Positions 1-8,251 of a DNA stretch of 64,000 bases are shown here, piece after piece. Every line of letters starts with the position of its first letter. Positions within the stretch are counted from its first letter, which is position 1. Made by a program: the position numbers and the translations under genes. The notes under the pieces are model-generated. The model ran no database searches and was not told the origin of the DNA. It was given only the letters and a program-made list of their open reading frames with translations. Source of the DNA: Desulfomicrobium macestii (lineage in GTDB: Bacteria > Desulfobacterota > Desulfovibrionia > Desulfovibrionales > Desulfomicrobiaceae); contig NZ_JADBGG010000012.1 of NCBI RefSeq assembly GCF_014873765.1, positions 49,586-113,585 on the forward strand, given 5' to 3'.

Positions 1-10
1 AGAGGTTTGC

Positions 11-406
11 ATGCGAATACTGATAGTGGAAGATGATTTTGTCGGCCGCAAGGTGATGCACCAGTTGCTGCTCGAGTACGGAGAGTGCGATGTCGCCGTG
101 GATGGAGTCGAGGCCGTGAAGGCTTTTGATCTGGCCTGGGAGGCGAATCAGCCCTATGATGTCATGTTTCTGGACATAATGATGCCGAACATGAGCGGGC
201 ACGAAGCCCTGAAGATCATCAGGGACAAGGAAAAGGAGCGCGGCGTGACGCCGCAGAACGAAGTGAGGGTCATCATGACCAGCGCCCTGGACGACGTGAA
301 GAACGTGACCCAGTCCTTTTTTCAGGGCGGCGCGTCGGCTTATCTGGTCAAGCCCATCGAGCGGCGCAAGGTCATTGAAGAGCTTCGAAAACTGGGCCTG
401 GTGTGA
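11..406 (+). CDS. CheY-like single-domain response regulator
   Basis: A 131-residue stand-alone receiver domain and nothing else. The N-terminal acidic pair (VEDD), the phospho-acceptor aspartate in FLDIMMPNMSG, the switch threonine/serine (IMTSA) and the conserved lysine (YLVKPIE) are all present, so it should be phosphorylated by a histidine kinase and act through protein contacts. It has no output domain. The start ATG follows AGAGGT at the very edge of the window, so upstream operon partners cannot be seen. It converges on cheB, which suggests, but does not prove, a chemotaxis or motility role. Confidence 0.9.
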   Translation: MRILIVEDDFVGRKVMHQLLLEYGECDVAVDGVEAVKAFDLAWEANQPYDVMFLDIMMPNMSGHEALKIIRDKEKERGVTPQNEVRVIMTSALDDVKNVTQSFFQGGASAYLVKPIERRKVIEELRKLGLV

Positions 407-413
407 TGTGTTT

Positions 414-441
414 GTGCCGATCCGGCAATCAGGATCGGCAC
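414..441. terminator. inverted repeat between the convergent response regulator and cheB genes
   Basis: A perfect 10-bp stem (GTGCCGATCC / GGATCGGCAC) with an 8-nt loop lies just after the response regulator and overlaps the last codons of cheB. There is no T-tract on either side, so termination is inferred only from its place between convergent genes. Confidence 0.5.
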
Positions 442-1499
442 AACTGCAAGACCAGCGGGGTGATCTGGGTCAGCGGCACTATCTTGTCCACGCCGCCCAG
501 CTTGATGGCCTCGCCGGGCATGCCGAAGACGACACAGGACTGTTCGTCCTGGGCCACGGTCACCGCTCCCGCCTGATGCATTTCAAGCATGGCCTTGGCG
601 CCGTCGTCGCCCATGCCCGTCATGATCACTCCCACCGCGTTCTTGCCCGCATACCGGGCGGCCGAACGGAAAAGCACGTCCACCGAGGGACGGTGCCGTG
701 AGACCAGCGGCCCTTCCTTGACCTGCACGTAATATCTGGCGCCGCTGCGTTTGAGGAGCATGTGCAGGTTGCCCGGAGCGATGAGGGCCTGGCCGCGCAG
801 CACGGTGTCGTTGTCGACGGCTTCCTTGACCACGATGTCGCACAGGGTGTTCAACCGCTGGGCAAAGGCGGCCGTGAATTTTTCCGGCATGTGCTGGACG
901 ATGACGATGCCCGGGCAATCCACCGGCATGGACTGGAGCAGGGTCAGGAGAGCCTCGGTGCCACCCGTGGAGGCCCCGACCACGATGACCTTCTCCGTGG
1001 TCTGGATCATCGCGTTGGACGCGGCCCGCGGCAGCACGGCGTCGGCCGTCAGTTTCTGGCTGATCTTGAGGGTCCGGGGCACGTACTGCTTCACCTTGGC
1101 CTTGGCCGCAGCCTTGACCTCGTCGCAGAGCATTATTCGCGACTCTTCCATGAACTGCTTCGTGCCCACCTTGGGCTTCTGGATGATGGAGACGGCCCCG
1201 TATTCCAGGGCCTTCATGGTCGTCTCGGCGTTTTTCTCGGTCAGGGTGGAGCAGATGATGGTCGGGATGGGGTGCTGGGTCATGATCTTCTTGAGAAACG
1301 TGATCCCGTCCATGCGCGGCATTTCCACATCCAGGGACAGGACGTCCGGCGTCTGGTCGCGCATGATCTCGGCCGCCGCGAAAGGGTCTCCCGCCGCGCC
1401 GATGACTTCGATTTCCGGATCCGAGGAATAGATGGAGGTCAGAGTCTGGCGAACGAGGGCCGAATCATCCACAATGAGGATGCGAATTTTATCTTTCAT
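429..1499 (-). CDS. cheB: CheB protein-glutamate methylesterase / glutamine deamidase
   Basis: CheB removes methyl groups from chemoreceptor glutamates in the cytoplasm when its receiver domain is phosphorylated. The N-terminal receiver shows the DDSA acidic pair and the phospho-acceptor in [11 protein letters not shown]. The C-terminal methylesterase shows the serine motif [11 protein letters not shown], the histidine motif VQHMPEKF and the aspartate motif [11 protein letters not shown], so the catalytic triad is complete. I chose the ATG at 1499 rather than an upstream in-frame ATG at 1526 because AGGAG lies 9 nt before it; this gives 356 residues, normal for the family. It lies 94 bp downstream of a cheR-like gene on the same strand, so the two probably form an adaptation pair. 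Confidence 0.95.
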   Translation of the reverse strand: MKDKIRILIVDDSALVRQTLTSIYSSDPEIEVIGAAGDPFAAAEIMRDQTPDVLSLDVEMPRMDGITFLKKIMTQHPIPTIICSTLTEKNAETTMKALEYGAVSIIQKPKVGTKQFMEESRIMLCDEVKAAAKAKVKQYVPRTLKISQKLTADAVLPRAASNAMIQTTEKVIVVGASTGGTEALLTLLQSMPVDCPGIVIVQHMPEKFTAAFAQRLNTLCDIVVKEAVDNDTVLRGQALIAPGNLHMLLKRSGARYYVQVKEGPLVSRHRPSVDVLFRSAARYAGKNAVGVIMTGMGDDGAKAMLEMHQAGAVTVAQDEQSCVVFGMPGEAIKLGGVDKIVPLTQITPLVLQLCRS

Positions 1500-1593
1500 G
1501 CACGCGGACTCCTGATTTGCATTCAATAACGTGAATTTTTTGGCTATATACCGTCAGGATCAGAGAGTAAATCAGGAAGTGGAGGTAAAGCGA

Positions 1594-2259
1594 CTAGACC
1601 GCCTGATACAGTGCATGGTCCAGATGCCTGAAACCCGGCATGCGCGGCATGCGTGCCCCCAGGACCAGGATGCCGCCCGGGGTCAGATATTGCCGCAGAC
1701 GTCCGGCCAGAGCCTGCGCCAGGGCAGGGTGAAAATGGTGCAGCACCTGGCGGCAGACGATGACATCCATGGGTTCGCGCAGGGAAAAGGAATCGAAAAT
1801 GTCCTGACACCTGAAATTGACCATTTCGCGCACTCCGGGCCGCAGCCGCACCAGGTTCTTGCCGGTGTCGCGGCTGCGCAGGAAATAGCGTTTGACCAGG
1901 GCCGGCGACAGACTGCGAACGCTGGCTGAAGGGTACACGCCGCGTTTGGCCTGATCCAGGTTGGCCGGCAGAAAGTCCGTGGCCAGAATGGAAAACTCGA
2001 GTCCGGAGCGCTCCCTGGCTTCTTCCAGCAGGGTGATGCACAGGCTGTATGCGTCGAGCCCGCGATCGCATCCGGCCACCAGAAACGAGGAGAGCCGGGC
2101 TGAGCCGTGGTGATGATGATCGGCGACGATTTCCGCCAGGAACTCAAATTGCCGGGCGTCGTGCAAAAAACCGTGGTCCTTGCCAAGTGCATCGACAAGA
2201 TAGGGGAGTTCCAGGCGCAGGCCCGAGCGAAAGGTGTTTTCTTCTGATGACATCTGCAT
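1594..2259 (-). CDS. CheR-like SAM-dependent methyltransferase domain (lacks the N-terminal CheR domain)
   Basis: A 221-residue protein matching only the C-terminal SAM-binding half of CheR. VAGCDRGLDAYSL corresponds to CheR motif I (usually GCSTGEE followed by YS), LATD to motif II, NFRCQDIFD to the NFxxxNLL region and VIVCRQVLHHF to the VFCRNVLIYF motif. The helical N-terminal domain that docks on receptors in classical CheR (about 270-290 residues in total) is missing, and motif I is degenerate. The position directly upstream of cheB points to receptor methylation, but reduced or altered activity is possible. The ribosome-binding site is weak, so the start is uncertain; a second ATG lies 6 nt further in. 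Confidence 0.7.
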   Translation of the reverse strand: MQMSSEENTFRSGLRLELPYLVDALGKDHGFLHDARQFEFLAEIVADHHHHGSARLSSFLVAGCDRGLDAYSLCITLLEEARERSGLEFSILATDFLPANLDQAKRGVYPSASVRSLSPALVKRYFLRSRDTGKNLVRLRPGVREMVNFRCQDIFDSFSLREPMDVIVCRQVLHHFHPALAQALAGRLRQYLTPGGILVLGARMPRMPGFRHLDHALYQAV

Positions 2260-2329
2260 GGAGAAAGGTTACTTTTACTTACAACGTGGATAATTTCTGC
2301 AACTTACACACAAGGTTCACAAGTCGGCA

Positions 2330-2890
2330 ATGCAAAGAATCGCAAAAAACAGGATGATCATTCCGGCACAGGCCATCGACGGTCTCGAAGATTGCCGGGA
2401 ATTGCCTCATGACTACCTTCTGGTAGGCCAGGGAGGGATATATTCCACCCCGACGCTGGTGCAGACGGTGCTCGGTTCGTGCGTTTCCGTGACCATGTAT
2501 TGCGCAAAATATCGCTGGGGCGGAATTTTTCACGCGTTGCTTCCGCGCATCGGCGATTTCTCGGGGGGCAGGACAAGCGGCGATCAGTACCGCTACGTCG
2601 ATTCTTCGATCTGGAGTCTGCTCCGGGAATTCGCGAAAGCGGGGATTTCAGCAAAAAGCATTGAATGCAAGGTTTTTGGTGGGGCCTCGCCGCTACATCA
2701 GAACTGCGACGCCTCGGCCGGAAACCGCAACGTCAAGGTCGCCATGGAAGTCCTGGCCGAGGAGGGGGTGACGGTCAGCGCCTCCAGCGTCGGCGGCAAC
2801 GGCGGCCGCAAGCTGTTCTTCAGAACGGACACGGGATTGGTGCTGCAAAAGCGTTTCATCGTCACCACCTGCAAAGAATGCAAGAGTTGA
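2330..2890 (+). CDS. cheD: CheD chemoreceptor glutamine deamidase
   Basis: CheD deamidates specific glutamines of chemoreceptors and can interact with CheC-type phosphatases. The catalytic cysteine is in the family motif LGSCV and the histidine in GIFHALLP, both in the expected N-terminal region; the KVFGGAS loop follows. At about 180 residues the length is normal. Two starts are possible: the ATG at 2330 used here, or the ATG at 2354 that begins MIIPAQ; neither has a strong ribosome-binding site. The gene is divergent from the cheR/cheB pair, separated by a 70-bp AT-rich spacer, which makes this a small receptor-adaptation locus. Confidence 0.93.
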   Translation: MQRIAKNRMIIPAQAIDGLEDCRELPHDYLLVGQGGIYSTPTLVQTVLGSCVSVTMYCAKYRWGGIFHALLPRIGDFSGGRTSGDQYRYVDSSIWSLLREFAKAGISAKSIECKVFGGASPLHQNCDASAGNRNVKVAMEVLAEEGVTVSASSVGGNGGRKLFFRTDTGLVLQKRFIVTTCKECKS

Positions 2891-2897
2891 CACCGTA

Positions 2898-2917
2898 GGG
2901 GCAAAAAATTTTTTGCC
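2898..2917. terminator. bidirectional terminator between cheD and glpK
   Basis: A perfect palindrome GGGCAAAAAA/TTTTTTGCCC lies 8 bp after the cheD stop and between convergent cheD and glpK. The G/C base and A/T-rich top fit a two-way terminator. Confidence 0.65.
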
Positions 2918-2982
2918 CTCCCCATGCGCCACCCACGCGCCATTCCCAACGCCCGCCCCCTCCATACTGATCCCACAAAATC

Positions 2983-4494
2983 CTAATCCACCCAATCGAA
3001 CGTCCTGGTCACGGCCTTTTGCCAGCCCGCGAACAATTCGGTGCGTTTTTCTTCGGCCATGTCCGGAATCCAACGTTTGTCCTCTTCCCAGTTGTTGTAC
3101 AATTCCTCGCGCCCGGACCAGAAACCAGATGCGATGCCCGCCGCGTAGGCTGCTCCGAGGCAGGTGGTTTCGGCCACTTTGGGGCGGATGACCGGAACGT
3201 TCAGGATGTCGGCCTGGAACTGCATCAGCAGTTCGTTGTAGACCATCCCGCCGTCGGCCTTGAGTGTTTTAAGCTCCACTCCGGAATCCTTGTTCATGGC
3301 CAGCACGATGTCCTTGGCCTGGTAGGCGGTGGCTTCAAGCACGGCCCGGGCGAAATGGTTGCGGTTGATGTAGCGGGTCAGGCCGACCATGACGCCGCGC
3401 GCGTCGGGACGCCAGTAGGGGGCGTAGAGGCCGGAGAAGGCCGGAACGATGTACATGCCGCCCGTGTCCTCGACCTTTCTGGCCAGGGTCTCTATCTCCG
3501 GGGCCGAGGAGAACATCTGCAGGTTGTCGCGCAACCACTGCACCAGGGCCCCGGCGATGGCGATGGAGCCCTCCAGGCAGTAGGACGGCTTGCGACCGCT
3601 GAACTGGTAGGCCAGGGTGGTGATGAGTCCATGCTTGGACGGAATGGGCTCGTGACCCGTGTGCATGAGCAGGAAGCAGCCCGTGCCGTAGGTGTTCTTG
3701 GCCTCGCCGGGGGCAAAACAGGTCTGGCCCACCAGGGCCGCCTGCTGGTCGCCGACGGCTCCGCAGACCGGGACGCGCGCGCCGATGGGCCCGTCCTCGC
3801 TGGTGGGGCCCCAGGTGTCGCTGTCCGAGGACGGCACGATGCGCGGCAGGCCCTGGAGCGGAATGTCCATGATCCTCAGGATTTCTTCGTCCCAGGCCAG
3901 GGTTTTGAGGTCCATGAGCATGGTCCGGCTGGCGTTGGTCACGTCGGTCACGTGCGCGCCGCCCCTTGGACCGCCGGTCAGCCACCAGATGATCCAGGTC
4001 TCGATGGTGCCGAAAAGGGCGTTGCCCTTGTCTGCGGCGGCCCTGGCCTCGGGCACGTTGTCCAGAATCCAGCGCATCTTGGGGCCGGAAAAATACGTCG
4101 CGACCGGCAGCCCCGTCACGGGCCGGAAACGGTCCTGGCCGCCGTCGGCGATGAGCTGCTTGCACAGTTCGTGGGTGCGGGTGCACTGCCAGACGATGGC
4201 GTTGTAGTACGGCTTGCCCGTGAAGCGGTCCCAGACCACGGTGGTTTCGCGCTGATTGGTGATGCCGATGGACGAGAGCTCCGAGCCCTTGATCCCGGAT
4301 TTGGCCAGCGCGCCCCGGATGACATCCTGGGTGTTGTTCCAGATTTCCATGGGATCGTGTTCGACCCAGCCGGGCTTCGGATAGATCTGCTCGTGCTCCT
4401 TCTGGTCCATGCCGACGATGCGGCCCCGTTCGTCAAAGATGATGAAGCGACTGCTGGTGGTCCCCTGATCGACTGCGCCTACGTAGCGGGCCAT
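2983..4494 (-). CDS. glpK: glycerol kinase
   Basis: GlpK uses ATP to phosphorylate glycerol to sn-glycerol 3-phosphate in the cytoplasm, trapping it for oxidation by GlpAB. The FGGY-kinase phosphate-binding motif [10 protein letters not shown] is at the N-terminus, and [13 protein letters not shown] and [12 protein letters not shown] of the family follow. The start was set at the ATG at 4494 because AGGAGGAG lies 5 nt before it; the longer open frame upstream is not protein-like. The resulting 503 residues match the usual length. It is the last gene of the leftward glpA-glpB-Fe/S-HdrB-glpK run, 53 bp behind the HdrB-like gene. Confidence 0.97.
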   Translation of the reverse strand: MARYVGAVDQGTTSSRFIIFDERGRIVGMDQKEHEQIYPKPGWVEHDPMEIWNNTQDVIRGALAKSGIKGSELSSIGITNQRETTVVWDRFTGKPYYNAIVWQCTRTHELCKQLIADGGQDRFRPVTGLPVATYFSGPKMRWILDNVPEARAAADKGNALFGTIETWIIWWLTGGPRGGAHVTDVTNASRTMLMDLKTLAWDEEILRIMDIPLQGLPRIVPSSDSDTWGPTSEDGPIGARVPVCGAVGDQQAALVGQTCFAPGEAKNTYGTGCFLLMHTGHEPIPSKHGLITTLAYQFSGRKPSYCLEGSIAIAGALVQWLRDNLQMFSSAPEIETLARKVEDTGGMYIVPAFSGLYAPYWRPDARGVMVGLTRYINRNHFARAVLEATAYQAKDIVLAMNKDSGVELKTLKADGGMVYNELLMQFQADILNVPVIRPKVAETTCLGAAYAAGIASGFWSGREELYNNWEEDKRWIPDMAEEKRTELFAGWQKAVTRTFDWVD

Positions 4495-4547
4495 GTGCTC
4501 TCCTCCTGCTGGGTGTTTCACTCTTCCTACAGAATTTTCATGCGTTC

Positions 4548-5378
4548 TCAAACCACGAAGCGGGTCAGTACGTCGCCGGGCTTTATGCCGACCTCGTCCG
4601 GACTCAGTCCCAGGGCCAGGCCCAGAATTGTGGAAAAGAGGACGGCCGGTATGGTCTGGGGTCTTTTTTGATTCTCGCTGCCGAACTGCAATTGGCAATA
4701 GGTGCAGGCCGTGGCCAGCAGATCCGCGCCGGACGAGCTGGCGCCGGCCATTTTTTTGGCCACCAGCAGATCCGCGATGTTTTCGTCACGGCCGCGAAGC
4801 GGATACCCGCAGCACTCCAGGCGCAGTTCCCAGGGCAGGGGAGCGGCGCCGGTGGCGGCGACCAGGCGTTCGAAGATCGTCGGCGCCAGCGGGTCGTCGA
4901 AGTGGGTGATGTTCTCGGGACGCAGGGCATGGCAGCCGTAATGACAGGCAATTTTCAGCCCCTTGAGCGGGCGGCTCACGGCGCTCACCACACCGCCGGG
5001 CAGATCGTCGAGGATCTGCAGAAAATGACGGACGCGGGCTTTTTCCGGGAATTCGAGCCCTTCTTCATGAAGCAAATCCTTCATGCGTTGCTTTAGCTTT
5101 TCGTCCTGACCAGCCTGATGCCGCGCCTGCTGAAGGTTGCCGAAGCAGCATTTGCAGGGGGTCATCAGATCGAGACCGATGTTTTCCGCCAGGGCCAGGT
5201 TGCGCAGGGCGGAATAGACGGATGCGTCCCGGCTCTCGTGGCGCACGGGATAGCCGCAGCAGTTGAACTCGGGCCTTAGCAGCTCCACTCCGAGGCGGGT
5301 ACAGACGGCCTCTACGCTCCGGCCGTGGATCGGCAGATGATGGGCGATCTTGCAGCCCGGAAAATAGGCGTATTTCAT
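4548..5378 (-). CDS. HdrB-like CCG-domain iron-sulfur protein (C-terminal-GlpC equivalent)
   Basis: A 276-residue soluble protein with two CCG domains, as in heterodisulfide reductase subunit B and the C-terminal half of GlpC. The first set is YFPGC, NCCGYP and CKCC; the second is CHYGC, ECCGYP and CTYC, so both cysteine-rich motifs are complete and could each hold a non-cubane cluster. The start overlaps the stop of the upstream membrane Fe-S gene by 4 nt (ATGA), showing translational coupling. From its position between glpAB and glpK I infer that it accepts electrons from glycerol-3-phosphate dehydrogenase, taking over the role of the CCG half of GlpC. Its actual redox partner cannot be read from sequence. 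Confidence 0.85.
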   Translation of the reverse strand: MKYAYFPGCKIAHHLPIHGRSVEAVCTRLGVELLRPEFNCCGYPVRHESRDASVYSALRNLALAENIGLDLMTPCKCCFGNLQQARHQAGQDEKLKQRMKDLLHEEGLEFPEKARVRHFLQILDDLPGGVVSAVSRPLKGLKIACHYGCHALRPENITHFDDPLAPTIFERLVAATGAAPLPWELRLECCGYPLRGRDENIADLLVAKKMAGASSSGADLLATACTYCQLQFGSENQKRPQTIPAVLFSTILGLALGLSPDEVGIKPGDVLTRFVV

Positions 5379-6982
5379 GACCGGCCCTCTTTCTTGCGCA
5401 GGATTTCCGCTCCCAGTTGCCTCAGCTCGTACAGGATGTCGGCCACGGGCACGCCCTGGGGGCAGTGTTCCTGGCATTTGTAGCAGGTGGTGCAGCTCCA
5501 GACCATTCGTGCGCCAAGGGTCTGGGCTTTGAGGCCCATGCGCAGCAGGTTCATGATCTGTTGCGGAGCGAGATCCAGATCCCGGGACGGGTCCTCGCTG
5601 ACCGCGACCACCGGGCAGACGCCCGTGCAGGTGGTGCACTGCACGCAGCCCCAGAAGGATTCGGCCCGGTCCGCCAGACCGGCCCCCGTACCGCCGACCC
5701 TGCCCAGATCGCGCGAGGCAAGCTCCCTGGCCCATTCTCCGGCCGTGCGCTTGCGGATTTCCCCGTCCACTCCGGCCCGGCCCGCCTCGGTCAGGGCCTT
5801 TTTCGAGGCCATCCACAGGTCTTGCAGATCGATGCCGGCGGAACACACCTGCGTGCAGCGCAGGCATTCGGTGCAGATGTGGCTGCCTTCGACCAGCGCG
5901 GCGGAACGGTCGGGCGGGAGCCTGTCGTCCAGATGGCGGCGCAGGTCGGCCAGCTTGTCCATGGGCAGGATGTCCGGGTTGCCAAGCACCCGGTGCGCCT
6001 GGGCCACGCTGCAATGCAGGCTGCATTGCCCGCAGCGGGTGCAGGCGTCCAGGGCCAGCCCCCGGGCCAGGGTATGTTTGGGTGTGTCCGTGGCTCGTGA
6101 TCCGCCGCGCGAGAGCAGATTGATGCCGGTCGCGACAGGATGAAAGAATTTGCCCCAGGGCAGAAGGGCAAGGCCCAGAAAGGCGAGGCCGACATGCACA
6201 TGCCAGAAGAGGTCGCGTCCCTGATCGGCGATGTGCAGGGACGCGGGCACAAGCGCGGTCATGGAGCGCGAAACGAAGGCCGAGGACGTGGGGGAATGAC
6301 ATCCGGCGCAGCGATCCTCGTGCAGTTCGGCGCCGAGTTCGAGCATTTCGGGGGCCGTCGGCAGAAACTCCCGGAAGCGCACGCCGTTTTCCCTGGCCCA
6401 GTACGCCTTGAGGGAAATCAGCTCTTCTGGTTCGGCATCGACGAAATAATCATCCGTCATGCGCTTGAAATCTCCGGCGGACATGATCTTGAACGATTCC
6501 AGGAAAAAGCCGGAGACGAGCACGCCAAAGACCACGGCAAGGAGAGTCCAATCCTGCAACCTGCTGAACTTCTTGAGTGCCATGTAGCGATTCAGGAACA
6601 GGAGCGGCAGGCCGAGGACGGAGAACAGTCCGAAGAGATTGCGCAGGAATTGCCAGGGATCGAGGGTCGGTTCGTATCCGGCAAAGAGCGGGCGGGTGAC
6701 GACCCCGTCCATGGCATGCAGGACGATGAGGGGCACGAAGCCAAGGATCAGGAGCGTGTGGCCGGTCCATCGCAAGGGGCTGCGCAGGGTGCGGCGGAGC
6801 AGGACGAGATCCGCAAGCCCTCCGCCGAGCATGCCAAGGAACCCAAGGATGCCGGGGCGCGGCCTGCCTTGCTCCGGCCGTCCCATGGCCGCGCCGCGCC
6901 TGAACCATCCCCGCATGCGCCAAAGAGCGCCGAGGCCCGCGCTTGCGCAGGCAAGAACGAGACCGATGGAAAAAAAGTCCAT
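5375..6982 (-). CDS. membrane cytochrome / heme c / four-[4Fe-4S] fusion, HdrC/E-like electron-transfer subunit
   Basis: A 535-residue protein. Residues 1-165 contain several hydrophobic helices typical of a cytochrome-b-like (NarI/HdrE) anchor. A CxxCH heme-c motif (CAGCH) is at 225-229, and a further hydrophobic segment is near 262-285. The C-terminal half carries four CxxCxxCxxxC motifs starting at C314, C370, C446 and C497, enough for four [4Fe-4S] clusters. AGGAG lies 5 nt before the start. It follows glpB by 21 bp and overlaps the HdrB-like gene. I infer that it is the membrane arm moving electrons from GlpAB to quinone or to a periplasmic cytochrome, replacing the Fe-S half of GlpC. 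The heme motif should be extracytoplasmic, which fixes the topology to be tested. Confidence 0.85.
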   Translation of the reverse strand: MDFFSIGLVLACASAGLGALWRMRGWFRRGAAMGRPEQGRPRPGILGFLGMLGGGLADLVLLRRTLRSPLRWTGHTLLILGFVPLIVLHAMDGVVTRPLFAGYEPTLDPWQFLRNLFGLFSVLGLPLLFLNRYMALKKFSRLQDWTLLAVVFGVLVSGFFLESFKIMSAGDFKRMTDDYFVDAEPEELISLKAYWARENGVRFREFLPTAPEMLELGAELHEDRCAGCHSPTSSAFVSRSMTALVPASLHIADQGRDLFWHVHVGLAFLGLALLPWGKFFHPVATGINLLSRGGSRATDTPKHTLARGLALDACTRCGQCSLHCSVAQAHRVLGNPDILPMDKLADLRRHLDDRLPPDRSAALVEGSHICTECLRCTQVCSAGIDLQDLWMASKKALTEAGRAGVDGEIRKRTAGEWARELASRDLGRVGGTGAGLADRAESFWGCVQCTTCTGVCPVVAVSEDPSRDLDLAPQQIMNLLRMGLKAQTLGARMVWSCTTCYKCQEHCPQGVPVADILYELRQLGAEILRKKEGRS

Positions 6983-7003
6983 GCAGGCTCCTGTGGTTGA
7001 AAA

Positions 7004-8251
7004 TTACAGGGAGGCCACCGCCTTGTAGGCCGTGGCTATGGCCAGCCCGGCTCCGCACTTCATGCGCATCCAGTCCTGGTGGGCCAGGATCGCTCCGGCG
7101 GCGTGCAGGCGGGGATGAAACACCCGGCCCTGCGCGTCAAGAGGGCGCAGGTTCTCGTCGGTCTCGATTCCGGCCTGATTGACCTCGTGTCCCTGTGGGT
7201 CGAAAAATTCGGGCCGATGCCACAGGGCCCGGTTTTCGGGCTGGCTGACGGGCAGATCGAAGACCGCCTCGAAAATGCGGTGGCGGTTCGCCTTCAGACC
7301 CTTGCCGAAGAAGCGGCCGCTGGCCAGGATCGCGCTCTTCGCGAAAATCTCCACGGATGTCGAACCGCTTCCGGCGGTGAATGAAAATCCCTCTTCGGAA
7401 CACGCGGCTTTCGTGATCAGCTTCTGCGTATAGGTGCGCACCCCGAGGGCCGGAAGGCCACGGTCGAAGGCGGCGCGCAGCCGGGGACCGGCAATGGACG
7501 GTGGCAGGGTGGGGATCTCAAAGACCGGCCTGCCGAGCAGCTCTTCCAGATGACTGAGCACGGCCGTGGTGTCGGTCATGCCCAGAATGGCCGGAAAACC
7601 AACATATTCGGCGTCGGCGACGAACGGTGCGACGGTCTGGGCAAGCTCCGCCCGGCGTGCCGGGTCGGCCATGCTCCAGGCCATGTGTTCGGGATAGAGT
7701 TCGCCGCCCATGCCGGGAAATTTGATTCGCGCCACCTTCAGGTTCGGCCAGGAATCTTTCCGCACTTCCGCGATCTGTCTGGCGCTCAGGCCTTTGAGTC
7801 CGCTGAAATCGACGAGCAGCGTGGGCGCCTTCGTTTCCCAGGCCTTGACCCCGTTCCAGGCCGTGCAGGGCAAGAGATAGGTCGGCTTCATGGTCCCGGC
7901 GGCGGTCAGGGTCAGGGTGTTTTTGCCCGTGCGGCCACGGTAGCACAGGCCGTGGCGGCCCAGGAAGGTGGTGAATTGCTCCAGGGCTCGGCATATTTCA
8001 TCGTCGCTGACACGGCAGTAGGGATGATCGGGGAGATCCCGGCGCAGGGCGACCAGGGCCGCGAAGGGGTCCTCCCAGACCTTTTGCTCGGCGATGGGGT
8101 GCACGGCTAGAAGGTCGATGAAGCCGGTGCTGAAATCGATGCCGCCCGTGGCTCCGGTCTGGGCCACGGACAGCCCCCGCTCGGCGGCGAACAGCGTCGC
8201 GGCCATGCCGGCAAAGCCCGAGCCGATGACCATGACATCATAGGTTTTCAT
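7004..8251 (-). CDS. glpB: anaerobic glycerol-3-phosphate dehydrogenase subunit B
   Basis: GlpB is a flavoprotein subunit of the anaerobic GlpABC dehydrogenase, which oxidises glycerol 3-phosphate to dihydroxyacetone phosphate. The N-terminal dinucleotide-binding motif is VIGSGFAGMAATL. At 415 residues it matches the family length. It overlaps the end of glpA by 4 nt and precedes the membrane Fe-S gene by 21 bp, so it is firmly inside the operon. Confidence 0.92.
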   Translation of the reverse strand: MKTYDVMVIGSGFAGMAATLFAAERGLSVAQTGATGGIDFSTGFIDLLAVHPIAEQKVWEDPFAALVALRRDLPDHPYCRVSDDEICRALEQFTTFLGRHGLCYRGRTGKNTLTLTAAGTMKPTYLLPCTAWNGVKAWETKAPTLLVDFSGLKGLSARQIAEVRKDSWPNLKVARIKFPGMGGELYPEHMAWSMADPARRAELAQTVAPFVADAEYVGFPAILGMTDTTAVLSHLEELLGRPVFEIPTLPPSIAGPRLRAAFDRGLPALGVRTYTQKLITKAACSEEGFSFTAGSGSTSVEIFAKSAILASGRFFGKGLKANRHRIFEAVFDLPVSQPENRALWHRPEFFDPQGHEVNQAGIETDENLRPLDAQGRVFHPRLHAAGAILAHQDWMRMKCGAGLAIATAYKAVASL

